From Pseudarthrobacter oxydans (lineage in GTDB: Bacteria > Actinomycetota > Actinomycetes > Actinomycetales > Micrococcaceae): a stretch of DNA of 64,000 nt. The translations under genes were made by a program, and so were the position numbers. Under the pieces are notes generated by a model, which saw only the letters and a list, made by a program, of their open reading frames with translations, did not search any database and had not been told where the DNA came from. Position 1 is the first letter of the stretch. The number at the start of each line of letters is the position of its first letter. The DNA is taken from the NCBI RefSeq assembly GCF_034258515.1, contig NZ_CP139438.1, positions 2,480,001-2,544,000 on the forward strand, given 5' to 3'. Below are positions 28,501 to 35,747 of the stretch, piece after piece.

Positions 28501-30400
28501 CGAAGCGGAACTCTTTGATGTCGAAGAGCGCATCCCAAGCCTTCACCTGGCGCTCCAGGACCGACCTCTGTTCGGTCCTGCCGAGGGTGCCCCAGCAGAC
28601 CGCATGTGCGAGGAACTGCAACTTACGAAGGGGAAGTTCCTCTGCCGAAGAGCGCGGCGGGTAAAACGCACTTTCACTTTCCAGGGTTATCCGCCTGACG
28701 GTGCCATCGTCGTTCTCGCCGACAGGGAAGACCGGTTCCAGCCGGGCGCTTTTCTCCAAGGCCTGTCGATCCGCCGCGCCAGATCGTTCCCAGAGGAGCG
28801 CGCAGAGGTCAAGTACGGGGTCAACCCGATAACGAGAGTCGGGGCCTGGTCTTAACGCTGTCTTCCCTGTATCGAGGTTGTGCGCAAGGGCACGTAGTGA
28901 GTCAATCGGGCTGAGTGCCACCGACCCGTAGGCCGCACACACCCTGGCAAGCGATCCTTCACAGAACTCGGGATCAGGGAATTGTCTGCCGTTCACAACG
29001 CAGTCCGCCTTGAGCAGGTCAGCGAAGACGGACCCCTCCGCGTCGAGAACGGGCGATGGAAAAACCGCCTCATTGAGGGCGAGTTCATTCGGTCCTGATG
29101 GCAGGAAGCGGGCACCTTTCATTGCGCCGGCAATGGCGTCGGCGAGGAGTCCGCCGGCCGACCCGGAGTCGCTTTCGTCTCGATCCAGAACTCGCAGTAC
29201 GTAACGTGGGCCACCCTCGGCAAGGAGGTGTGGCATGAGCGTCTGCACGAATGTCTCGGCTGCGCGGCGTACGAGATACCCGTTGTAGTTCGACGGGGTG
29301 TGCGCAATTTGAATGTGCTGGCGTGAAAGGTCGGTCGTGAAGGCCCCGTTGACCAGTAGCGAGCAGGGCGAAGGCTCCTGCGTAGGCAGGAAGACGTGAA
29401 AACGGCGGTCCTCTGTGTTAACCCGCGGGTCGTCGGCATCCCGGACTGCGACGGACACTTCGGTCACGTCCACGCCCTCCCATGCGGGCCCGGTCAAGCC
29501 ATCGCGGTGGTCGCCGATTCGCACGTTGCCGTCGTGAGCTACCCAGTAGCGGTCACCCTCACCTTCACGGTTGACCAAGTCGACTCTGAAGAGGCCAGAT
29601 TCGGTCAGGCCGACACACCGCTCGACGCCGGCGGAGGTCACTCGGTGCCTCTCCAAGAGCCACTGACGGTCTGACTTCTCGGTGGAGGTCGCAACCTCAA
29701 TGACCACTTCTTCAAGGTGCTTGAGGAAGAGCACGCTGGTCATCGGAAGGTTCAACAATTGATGCGCGAGTGCGGCCTTCTGTTCGGAGCTGACGCGTTC
29801 GTGGAACGGGAATCGAAACGCGCTGTGATAGCCGGCTGCTCGGAGTTGGTCCCAAGTCTTGTGCACCTCGGTGATCGCCCATGGGAAGCGCATCGCTGGC
29901 ACCGCTCGGACCTTGCCGCGATCAAACTCCTTCCATAGCAGAGACACCTGCGCTTCCGCTTGCTCCCGTCCCAGTCGGAAACTCACCGTCTCGGAGTAGG
30001 CCTCGGGGCTGTCGGTGATTTCGAGGACAGACTTGAAGCCCAACCCCTTGTGACCGATGCTGGCACGCTTGGGGCCGTCTGACTGGGCCTTGGAACTGGC
30101 TCCCAGGCCGCACAGTCCCCGAATATCGGCGTCGGTGAAGGGGCGCCCCGTGTTGGCAACCCAAAGCTCCGTGTCGGTGAGTCGAAACAACGCCCTGTCC
30201 TCGGTCTTGGCAACGCCAACCAGTGCGTCATCCGCGTTCTGAAGGAGCTCGTACACGAGACGTCCGCGATAGTCATGGGCAACTTGCGACTCCTGACTAA
30301 CGTCCTCTTGGAGCCGGCCCTGTGACTCTCGGTAAACAGCGAGGTTCTCGCGGCAAATGCGCTCCAGGACGTCATCAGGCAAGGTCGTCGTCGCAGTCAT
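25589..30400 (-). CDS. Giant sacsin/NOV-type HATPase protein with DUF3883-like C terminus
   Basis: The 1603-residue protein begins with a GHKL/Hsp90-like ATP-binding domain of the sacsin N-terminal (NOV) type: 'VYELLQNADDAL' with the metal-binding Asn (about residues 49-60) and the G-box 'SIGHKGLGFKSVLEI' (about 120-134). A long middle of unknown fold follows, with an acidic run near 840. Residues about 1480-1560 look like the DUF3883 nuclease-like domain ('GFDVLTVKGGSIDRMIELKS', 'HFWLYLVGNLR'). Such giants recur in bacterial defence islands. The start at 30400 is chosen over 30409 because GGTGGA is better spaced. The ATPase residues are intact; the target is unknown. Confidence 0.85.
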   Translation of the reverse strand: MTATTTLPDDVLERICRENLAVYRESQGRLQEDVSQESQVAHDYRGRLVYELLQNADDALVGVAKTEDRALFRLTDTELWVANTGRPFTDADIRGLCGLGASSKAQSDGPKRASIGHKGLGFKSVLEITDSPEAYSETVSFRLGREQAEAQVSLLWKEFDRGKVRAVPAMRFPWAITEVHKTWDQLRAAGYHSAFRFPFHERVSSEQKAALAHQLLNLPMTSVLFLKHLEEVVIEVATSTEKSDRQWLLERHRVTSAGVERCVGLTESGLFRVDLVNREGEGDRYWVAHDGNVRIGDHRDGLTGPAWEGVDVTEVSVAVRDADDPRVNTEDRRFHVFLPTQEPSPCSLLVNGAFTTDLSRQHIQIAHTPSNYNGYLVRRAAETFVQTLMPHLLAEGGPRYVLRVLDRDESDSGSAGGLLADAIAGAMKGARFLPSGPNELALNEAVFPSPVLDAEGSVFADLLKADCVVNGRQFPDPEFCEGSLARVCAAYGSVALSPIDSLRALAHNLDTGKTALRPGPDSRYRVDPVLDLCALLWERSGAADRQALEKSARLEPVFPVGENDDGTVRRITLESESAFYPPRSSAEELPLRKLQFLAHAVCWGTLGRTEQRSVLERQVKAWDALFDIKEFRFEEVMRAAVLPGLTRTAADAELRESNRTIEALATICRLAGKTTKPDQPLPMGRLGSDRAFFNLSRLDVPCRADATGELTWAPAHQVYFGSDWVGDDSVETIVEAMAAAGEVMQIRFLASPDVFAEFSSTIGVNVEDDASDATVDPDEGEVDLDDDTDEALETTVDDRWRNFFAWLGVSRGLRLIHFHDVDDSGTGWTNTKGLGLPGGWAFSGLDNVWSEYQADLIGELSSDPRWEPTDHYLYQVHNLDRLDEIARVALRRDNDVAEELLDHLVRNWTTYARHTQAELAFVRAGKQPSSRTPPSRATSEELVNAGPDLWLYRLRHHAICPTSHGPRRPNQTWRRSEELVRRLGRSGRDADDYLPVLKQPTGVPNSTLRACLDELQVRGELTPAAFTVEDAHDLCVRISHIYPSGITDQALRSELRPIYRQMFELLVGSTVNSGAPLSGTPLAARTAAGYEFLAARDVVYASVSGSRERSGVQDKVPLFVLEAEPGALRPLRELFGTPLLESALEWSVMPGETALEASDLGTLRQGLRDLVAPLLARLSADRADRSGADRRALTEFAEKLEPVDSLSLSCSFRGQNLGQIPQRTYYVRRSEDSGFKGFAVWSGPAWPPIAEDAHTLAMALAETLEVNTVETFLSFINANPAQRQQLLDLAGAAEKLEEVQQDLVDLGRAAYQVDQLANRTEGNELDTTDGESTEAATGNPDRTPPAATRAAPRIPLHRYEDLLIDGEVIRIEGAGPKHETTGRNGQFGAAGHGHGDQGGDSSGTPRAAAGTDLNELDRLGMRITFAFEERRFVGQKTVVLPGETSSENADVLIVDVSSPEMIVAAIEQSTVVEQVFDQLAEQGISELYPGFDVLTVKGGSIDRMIELKSSGVDAQVQAMSWNEWKTAGGELRSHFWLYLVGNLRADLENAPPFVRAVQDPFGTLASSKSEDVIRKRTVQLRVREFAAADQLTLELRHEEDALA

Positions 30401-30431
30401 GTACGCCATTCCACCACATGGTTCCGACAAA

Positions 30432-30450
30432 GGGGACTGCCCCCCGGCTT
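30432..30450. repeat. IS3-type terminal repeat remnant
   Basis: About 19 bases (GGGGACTGCCCCCCGGCTT) repeat the terminal sequence of the IS3 elements at 19527 and 25187 with one or two extra Cs, in the same orientation as 25187. No transposase sequence adjoins it. Confidence 0.55.
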
Positions 30451-30945
30451 CTTCCGCCTCCGCTCGCACTATCCAGCCCCGACACTAGAGCCGCACGTAC
30501 CCAAAGCCCCTGCCCGGACGAACGCGTCGGAAGGCGGAGTGGCAGGCGCCCCGTACCGGTCAGATAGCTTCGCTGGACCACTCCGGGGAGACTGGGAGCA
30601 GTATCGCGACCCGGACATTATAGAGCCCGGCCTTAAAGCACATTCGGCGACCCAGGACAAGCTGGCCGACGCGCTGGGCCTGCATGGGCTCACACTGCTG
30701 TCGCCATTCGCCAGCAGTGCAATTTCGACTTGGCCTGGCAATTGGACGACGGCACAATCGGCATCGCTGAGGTGAAGAGCAACACCGAGGACAACGAAGT
30801 CCTCCAGATTCGGCACGGTCTGGGTCAGGTGCTTGACTACGGCTACCGAATGAAAGACCGCGGCTTCCGTCCGAAGCTCTTCCTCGTTCTGGAGCGGAAA
30901 CCCAAGGGCAGTCACTGGCGGGACTTATGTGCCGCTCATGAGTGA
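30451..30945 (+). pseudogene. 5'-truncated, frameshifted PD-(D/E)XK-type nuclease gene
   Basis: The frame is open from the IS-repeat remnant through 'DIIEPGLKAHSATQDKLADA' and 'SPFAS'. It then needs a shift near 30712 to continue as 'CNFDLAWQLDDGTIGIAEVK' and 'QIRHGLGQVLDYGYRMKDRG' to the stop at 30945. The second part holds the D-x(8-15)-E-x-K core of a restriction-like nuclease (FDLAW...IAEVKS). The N terminus appears cut by the old IS end at 30432. A GTG at 30539 could start the first piece. It is probably not functional. Confidence 0.65.
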
Positions 30946-31161
30946 CCCTCACGTGGGGCCATCTCTTCCCTGGCATCTTGTGACCACGGTAGGCCAAAAG
31001 GAAGAAACCGCTCCTCTAACGGGAGTTGACGAAACGGAGCATTGCGGCGTCGGTTCTTCATGTCATCTTTAATTTGTTCCGAATGAGTACCTGCCTGAGG
31101 TCTGAGCGGCGCAGGAATGAACCGCTACAAAACGCCGCCGGGGGCCCAACCAGTTAAAGAA

Positions 31162-31187
31162 AAAAGGCCATCGGGAGATGGCCTTTT
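31162..31187. terminator. Bidirectional hairpin terminator
   Basis: Arms AAAAGGCCATC and GATGGCCTTTT around a GGGA loop give a stem with A-tract and T-tract, able to stop transcription from either side. Confidence 0.8.
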
Positions 31188-31229
31188 AGCGCCTTGTAGG
31201 GCCGGGTAAATGACGTTCAAGCAATAAGG

Positions 31230-31257
31230 AAGGCCCCCGAAAAGTTACGGGGGCCTT
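31230..31257. terminator. Second hairpin, possible terminator
   Basis: A perfect 10-bp stem (AAGGCCCCCG / CGGGGGCCTT) with an 8-base loop, 42 bases after the first terminator. The T-tract is short. Confidence 0.65.
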
Positions 31258-31509
31258 CGATATTTATTGTCGTTTTGGTTGCGTTACAGATTCAAGACGG
31301 TCTGGAGTGGCTTCCGTTGCGGACTTGTCCAACCTCATCGGGGTAGTCAACCGTATCGTGCATCAGGTGTATGCGGTCTCATTAGGCGGCCACTTCCGTT
31401 ACAGATGCAAATCCGTGTGCAAACTACGGAATGGGAATCCGCGCAGCTTCCTGCACCAGCGGATCGGAGATCATCATTGTGGGGCACTAAGTGACTTTGA
31501 TGCCTGGCT

Positions 31510-32082
31510 TCAGCACCCCTTTGCCGCTATAAGTTTGAAGAGACCTTGATTCGGAAACTTTTTGGGCGCGTCAATATTGGCGAACGGGGGAAAATGTCGG
31601 ACGTTGGACTTTCTGAATTCGGCAATCATGAGACTTTCTATATCCGCAGCGGTTCCTTCGGGGAGGCATTTCCAGCAGATCAGCAAGCTGTCCCTATCGG
31701 CAATGCGCCACACCAGACGTCCTCCGAAGTGATTCGCCCCGCCGCTAAACCCGCAGCTTTGGAACTCTCGTACACGGTTGGCCAACCCGTTTCGCCGCTC
31801 CCCTTCTTCACCCCTGAGGGGAGCCTTGCCGATGTAGAGAATTTCGGGGTTCTCCTCGGGCCATCGGCCAGCTACAGCTTCCGTGCTCATGACCGGTAGA
31901 CGGGGATTGGGGTGGTCGTCTTCGATGAAAATCGGCCTGGTTCTGCTGGGCCGCACCACCACGTACACGCCCTCAACGTCAGCGCTCCCCCGGGGGCCGA
32001 GGACGTCAACACGAGTCAGAGTCTTTAGCCCGATGAAACCCTGGAAGTGAGCCGCCTCAAGGCCAGCACGTGAGTAATCCAT
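31510..32082 (-). CDS. GIY-YIG-like domain protein
   Basis: In this 190-residue protein, 'EGVYVVVR' (about residues 37-44) and 'ILYIGKAPLRG' (about 81-91) fit the two halves of a GIY-YIG nuclease core. 'NGLANRVREF' follows where the catalytic Arg is expected, and 'ADIESLMIAEFRKSN' plus 'PPFAN' fit the helix with the metal-binding Glu and the terminal Asn. The spacing between the motifs is longer than usual, so the call is tentative. AGGGG lies six bases before the ATG at 32082. It is AT-richer than region 1 and stands alone, facing the terminators. Confidence 0.65.
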   Translation of the reverse strand: MDYSRAGLEAAHFQGFIGLKTLTRVDVLGPRGSADVEGVYVVVRPSRTRPIFIEDDHPNPRLPVMSTEAVAGRWPEENPEILYIGKAPLRGEEGERRNGLANRVREFQSCGFSGGANHFGGRLVWRIADRDSLLICWKCLPEGTAADIESLMIAEFRKSNVRHFPPFANIDAPKKFPNQGLFKLIAAKGC

Positions 32083-32123
32083 AGAATCCCCTCATTCATT
32101 TGCACCGGCTGAGTCAACCAGGT

Positions 32124-32555
32124 CTAGAACTCGAAGGTGGTGTTCGGGTCGGCCATGGCCCGCTGCAGTTCGCCAATATTGCCGATGTCCGCCAGTGGCG
32201 ATGTCCGGGCAACTTCGACGATGCCCCCGAGGACTGCCTGCATGGCTGGCACGTCGCCGGCCGCAACCGCCACGTCAAGACTCTCGAAGAGTCGTTTATG
32301 CGTCTCGTGGCGCTCCTCGTAGGTCCGGTCCAGGTAGTATCGAAGGGCGTTCTCGGATGCTTTGATCCTCGCGACCTCGGTCTCCCGATATGTCTTGAGC
32401 TTCTCGCGTTTCGTGCTCTCCGTCTCGTGGATGTGGATCGCCTCGCGCAAAAATCCCACGATCTCGTTGAACGCGCCGAGCGCATCAGCGGAGCTGACCC
32501 GATCCACCGCCGGCGGCAGCACTTTGCCCTCGTGTACGCGTTTCTGATCAGTCAT
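32124..32555 (-). CDS. Small coiled-coil protein coupled to the membrane protein
   Basis: The protein has 143 residues starting at 'MTDQKRV'; a longer frame upstream would lie over the preceding gene. It is almost wholly helical and charged: residues 25-100 form a coiled coil ('ETESTKREKLKTYRETEVAR') and the tail 'LQRAMADPNTTFEF' is distinctive. Its start overlaps the end of the membrane-protein gene by 8 bases, so the two are translationally coupled and likely partners. No known domain is recognised. Confidence 0.75.
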   Translation of the reverse strand: MTDQKRVHEGKVLPPAVDRVSSADALGAFNEIVGFLREAIHIHETESTKREKLKTYRETEVARIKASENALRYYLDRTYEERHETHKRLFESLDVAVAAGDVPAMQAVLGGIVEVARTSPLADIGNIGELQRAMADPNTTFEF

Positions 32556-33543
32556 CCGTGGCCTCCGTGGTTGTATCGCGGTATCTAAACGTGAGTTGTT
32601 CGGTAGTCCCATCGAGGCTGCCGTCCTCGCCAACGGCTGGCACGCTGATAACTTGTCCCACCGCCTTAACGAGCGTAAAGGCGACAAGGAGCCGCTTGGC
32701 GTGAAGCTCGCTGGTGGAGTCGAACGGCTCGGACTCGAGAACGTCAATCGCCTCCGTCGCCTGGGATACCAGATGGCTGAGGACTCCGTCCTGCTCCCGC
32801 CCCCACTCCTGCACCCCGCGGTGGAGCTCGTCCTGCACATCGAGCTGCGCTATCGCGACGTCGACATTTGTTCGGTGCTCCTCAGCCTGGCTTAGTGCTT
32901 TGGTTCCATGCATCTTCACCGTGACACCGGCGCCGAGGAGACTCACTCCCGCACCTGCGACATTGAGCATGAGCCCGCCCAATTCCATGCCGCCACCGCC
33001 TGAAACGTAGCTTCCGCCGCCGAAGAATGCCAGTATGGCCCGCTCTGCCGCGGCCCCGTTGAGGGTTTTTATTCGGGTCCCGGTACTGGCGCGCGCAAAC
33101 TCTTTCGCCGCGGCAAGCAGGGCAACCCGTGTTGCGGCGCTGGCGGCTACAGGGCCGCCGAGGCTACCGACCCATCCCACGACGTCAGGGTAGATCGTGG
33201 GCCTTTCTCGGACGTGAGTGTTCGATCCGTCGACTCCGTCGAGGATAGGGCGCTCTTTCGTTCGAACCTGCATGCCCTGCCTCACGAGGAAGTCTTCCAT
33301 CCGGACGATGACATCGCGCTCAGCCCGTTCCTGCGTCTGCCCAAAGGCCTGCAGCACTGCATCCGTGCGATCGGCCTGGGCGAGGTGGAGGACCTTGCGC
33401 TTCTCGTAGCGTGCCGAGTGTAGCCCGATCTGCTTATTAGCATCCCGGATCTGCACGCCGCCCTGGGCGCCGAAAAAGAGGCCGGCGCTACCAGTGAGAG
33501 AGCTCGTTATGACGATCGCGAGCGGGACAATCGGTAGAACCAC
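32548..33543 (-). CDS. Glycine-rich membrane protein of unknown function
   Basis: The 331-residue protein starts at GTG 33543, placed 8 bases after GGAGG; the frame further upstream reads through non-coding relic DNA. An N-terminal transmembrane segment (about residues 2-24) is followed by a coiled stretch. Next comes the striking block 'ASTGTRIKTLNGAAAERAIL', 'AFFGGGSYVSGGGGMELGG' and a hydrophobic 'NVAGAGVSLLGAGVTV' (about 165-220), then a second helical part. From memory, the ST-G-T...GAAA...GGG...GGGGM pattern recurs in many bacterial proteins of unknown role. The glycines could pack as a membrane helix bundle. Coupled to the following small coiled-coil gene. Confidence 0.72.
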   Translation of the reverse strand: MVLPIVPLAIVITSSLTGSAGLFFGAQGGVQIRDANKQIGLHSARYEKRKVLHLAQADRTDAVLQAFGQTQERAERDVIVRMEDFLVRQGMQVRTKERPILDGVDGSNTHVRERPTIYPDVVGWVGSLGGPVAASAATRVALLAAAKEFARASTGTRIKTLNGAAAERAILAFFGGGSYVSGGGGMELGGLMLNVAGAGVSLLGAGVTVKMHGTKALSQAEEHRTNVDVAIAQLDVQDELHRGVQEWGREQDGVLSHLVSQATEAIDVLESEPFDSTSELHAKRLLVAFTLVKAVGQVISVPAVGEDGSLDGTTEQLTFRYRDTTTEATDD

Positions 33544-33554
33544 AGCGGGCACCT

Positions 33555-33722
33555 CCAGGACGGGACTACGAAGCGATCGCAGGCTCTGTGATCGTACAAC
33601 AGCAGGACGAACTGGGCCTGTCGCCGGGTGCTTATGCGCATCGAAGCTGGAAGAACTACGCGGGCACCGGCACCGGGCCGCCCTGCGACATCGCGAGAAA
33701 GATACTTGGATCGACCAGCTCT
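33555..33722 (+). pseudogene. Decayed copy of the small gene preceding BREX
   Basis: Read beside 35445-35617, this stretch shows the same landmarks in order: a 'SCVI'-like start, CGCC(A/G)GGTGCT with CGCAT(T/C)GA(A/G), a Gly/Ser part, and an end reading 'REKDTWIDQLW' against 'REEDTWIDKL' plus stop. Small indels break the frame and the TAG stop has become TGG. I infer a duplicate or an older version of the 35297 gene that has degenerated. Confidence 0.6.
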
Positions 33723-33737
33723 GGTCGATCCAAGTAT
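33702..33737. repeat. Perfect 36-bp palindrome (17-bp arms, 2-bp spacer)
   Basis: Left arm ATACTTGGATCGACCAG is the exact reverse complement of the right arm at 33721-33737, around CT. On the minus strand it is followed by CTTTCTC, so it could act as a terminator for the nuclease gene ending at 33869. It could equally be a protein-binding site. Confidence 0.8.
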
Positions 33738-33868
33738 GTAGCGTCCAGGCTGTTAGAACCCTATCCAGAATGGGGGCTACAACGCTTAATGAGAAACGAG
33801 GTTCGCTTCTCTCTAGGCGGATCAGAATCCAGCCAGGGGTTGAAGCCCTCGGCGCCTGCATCAAACAT

Positions 33869-34807
33869 CTACCCCATAAGGTCGCATTCCTGCAGGAATT
33901 CCTGCCACAGTGACTCGCTGACGCTTTCACTGGCATAGCGCACGCGCAACTCGTCGCAGATCTTGAGCGCAGCCGCGCTTGGGGCTGTCGAAGCCATTGC
34001 CGAAACGAAGTCACTGAGTTGGAAGCCAGCCAAGCCACTAGGATTGTCCAAGCTCTCCCCGTATTCATCGAGAATTGAGGTGGCAGCGAGATCTGCGGCG
34101 TGGTGCACCACGACCAAGGCAGATTCGTACTTCGATCCTTGACTCTGCCGAGCGTACGCCATACCCAGGGCGTGACACCGCGCCAACCGATTCATTGTTG
34201 TCGAGTTGAGCACACCCTCTTGATCGGTCCATAGCGAGGTTGACACGCCCAACTCGATGTATCGCTCGTTCCGGTGTATCGCGATTTTGCGACTGTTCAT
34301 TCGGTCCGTGTACTTGACTTCGACGACGACGGCAAGAATCCCCGCTTCTGTCTCGAACTCAATCAGGGTATCGACCCTCGTCCTGTCGCCAAGCAGCGCG
34401 GCGGGACTTGCCGGCGCATACTCGATGGCACAAGCACGTACCGTTAGCAGGTCATCACGATGCAGCAGCTTAGAGAAGCAGGCAAGCAGCCACGTCGGAT
34501 TGGCTTTCAACGAGGCTAGCAGGTTAATCGTCAGCGTCTGACTGGAGGTCAGGTACTGCAGGCAACGAACTGGATCCACACCCCAGCCTTGCTTGCGACG
34601 AGCCAAATACTCCACATGTGCCAGGTTCCCAACAAAGTTTCGGCCCTCTTTGGCCTCTCTTTCTGGCAACACGCTGCCAAGAGGTTTCGGCGAGCGGCTT
34701 TCTAAAATCCCATAGCCCTCAATGCCCATGATGTTTAGGCGCAACCATGACTGGTGGAAACGAACACGGCGGGCAAATCCTCGTTCTCCCGGTAGCAAGG
34801 GACCCAA
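33869..34807 (-). CDS. PD-(D/E)XK nuclease-like protein (PGN_0703-like)
   Basis: The 312-residue protein has 'RTRVDTLIEFETEAGILAVV' followed by 'VEVKYTD' (about residues 142-168), the D-x(n)-E-x-K core of restriction-like nucleases. An N-terminal 'ERGFARRVRFHQSWLRL' and the downstream 'RNERYIELG' agree with PGN_0703-type putative restriction endonucleases, judged from memory. The start is a TTG at 34807; a TAA lies 16 codons upstream, so little extension is possible. It has no methylase beside it, so it is either a stand-alone defence nuclease or an accessory to BREX. Confidence 0.72.
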   Translation of the reverse strand: MGPLLPGERGFARRVRFHQSWLRLNIMGIEGYGILESRSPKPLGSVLPEREAKEGRNFVGNLAHVEYLARRKQGWGVDPVRCLQYLTSSQTLTINLLASLKANPTWLLACFSKLLHRDDLLTVRACAIEYAPASPAALLGDRTRVDTLIEFETEAGILAVVVEVKYTDRMNSRKIAIHRNERYIELGVSTSLWTDQEGVLNSTTMNRLARCHALGMAYARQSQGSKYESALVVVHHAADLAATSILDEYGESLDNPSGLAGFQLSDFVSAMASTAPSAAALKICDELRVRYASESVSESLWQEFLQECDLMG

Positions 34808-35296
34808 GCCCTGATCCAGGAGCCAACTGTCTTCAGCGTTGGCTTACTTCAAGGACGTCGCCCCCATCAATGACAAGCTGGGACTAGGGCCGATCGCGCC
34901 AAGGCAAAATTGCTGGCCTCTCACTCACCCGACAAACGGTTGTCATATCAGTTCCCGCTCACTTCTGCGTCGGTCTACTTGCGGACTCAGATACAGGGGC
35001 TGATCTCCAAGCCGGCGTTCAGGGCCAGCCGTGCGGCTGCACCTCTCCGGATTCGACTGTAGTAGTCGCAAAGTAACTCGGCAGAATCGGCCCTCATAGG
35101 CATTCCCGGGCCATGGCACACAGTTGCCACCCCTGAGCTGAACGGGAACGCCGGCTAGGTGCCTGCAGCAGGAGGTGGTTACTAGGAACACCAGGCCGGG
35201 TGCCGACTGCGCCGGAAATCTGGCTATGGCGGCACCGCCGACCCGGATAAAATAGCGTTTCCCCCGCCCCAGCCGCACTAAGGATCTCCCGCACAA
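34808..35296. other. Upstream region of the BREX locus
   Basis: In these 489 bases minus-strand frames (for example 34943-35305) are open but cysteine/arginine-rich and without recognisable domains, so I do not call them. A TAAAAT element near 35248 could be the -10 box for the small gene at 35297. Confidence 0.45.
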
Positions 35297-35617
35297 ATGA
35301 CTCATGAGGAACCAGGGCTCTTCGACCTGCCCGCGGCAGCACCCCCTTCTCTAGTCATCGAAGACGTTCCGATCTCTCCCGAACAGATCGCGAGCATCCG
35401 AAGTGCCTTTGACACTGCCGGAATCGCCGATATGGCTGAACGCCAGGAGGTCATTCAAAGCTGCGTCATCCGAAGGATCTCGAACATCCGGGAACTGTAT
35501 TCACGCGACGTTCGCCAGGTGCTGGCACGCATTGAGGGATGGGGTAGCAAGTCCGAACCTACCTCCGGCTCGGCTTGGGACAACCGGGAAGAAGACACCT
35601 GGATCGACAAGCTCTAG
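35297..35617 (+). CDS. Small conserved-looking protein preceding the BREX operon
   Basis: The 106-residue protein has an acidic N-terminal tail, a helical middle ('ISPEQIASIRSAFDTAGIAD', 'ERQEVIQSCVIRRISNIREL') and the end 'WDNREEDTWIDKL'. No known domain is recognised. It reads in the direction of pglW and stops 130 bases before it. A decayed second copy lies at 33555, which suggests the gene family travels with this locus. It might be a regulator or an accessory subunit of BREX; this is inference from position only. Confidence 0.72.
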   Translation: MTHEEPGLFDLPAAAPPSLVIEDVPISPEQIASIRSAFDTAGIADMAERQEVIQSCVIRRISNIRELYSRDVRQVLARIEGWGSKSEPTSGSAWDNREEDTWIDKL

Positions 35618-35747
35618 GCTCCCCTGACCGAAACCCCGCAACTCGCCGGCCACGGGCGAGCCAGGACCGTAAACACACCTCGCAAGGTTGGTAATGTAAG
35701 CCAGTGGTGTCTATATGTACGGAAGCATGTCTCGTGGGGGAACTGGT

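Larger units (their letters stand above)
30946..31509. other. Non-coding stretch with tandem terminators
   Basis: In 564 bases no gene is supported. It carries two strong hairpins (31162 and 31230) between a plus-strand pseudogene and a minus-strand gene. The element CGTTACAGAT occurs twice (near 31281 and 31396) with no known meaning. Confidence 0.55.
33544..33868. other. Relic-bearing gap between two minus-strand genes
   Basis: No intact gene is present. It holds a decayed plus-strand copy of the small gene at 35297 (33555-33722), overlapped by a perfect 36-bp palindrome (33702-33737). Confidence 0.6.

Noticed and set aside
34943..35342. Minus-strand open frames upstream of BREX
   Set aside because: They are arginine/cysteine-rich, two frames compete, and there are no motifs or good ribosome sites.
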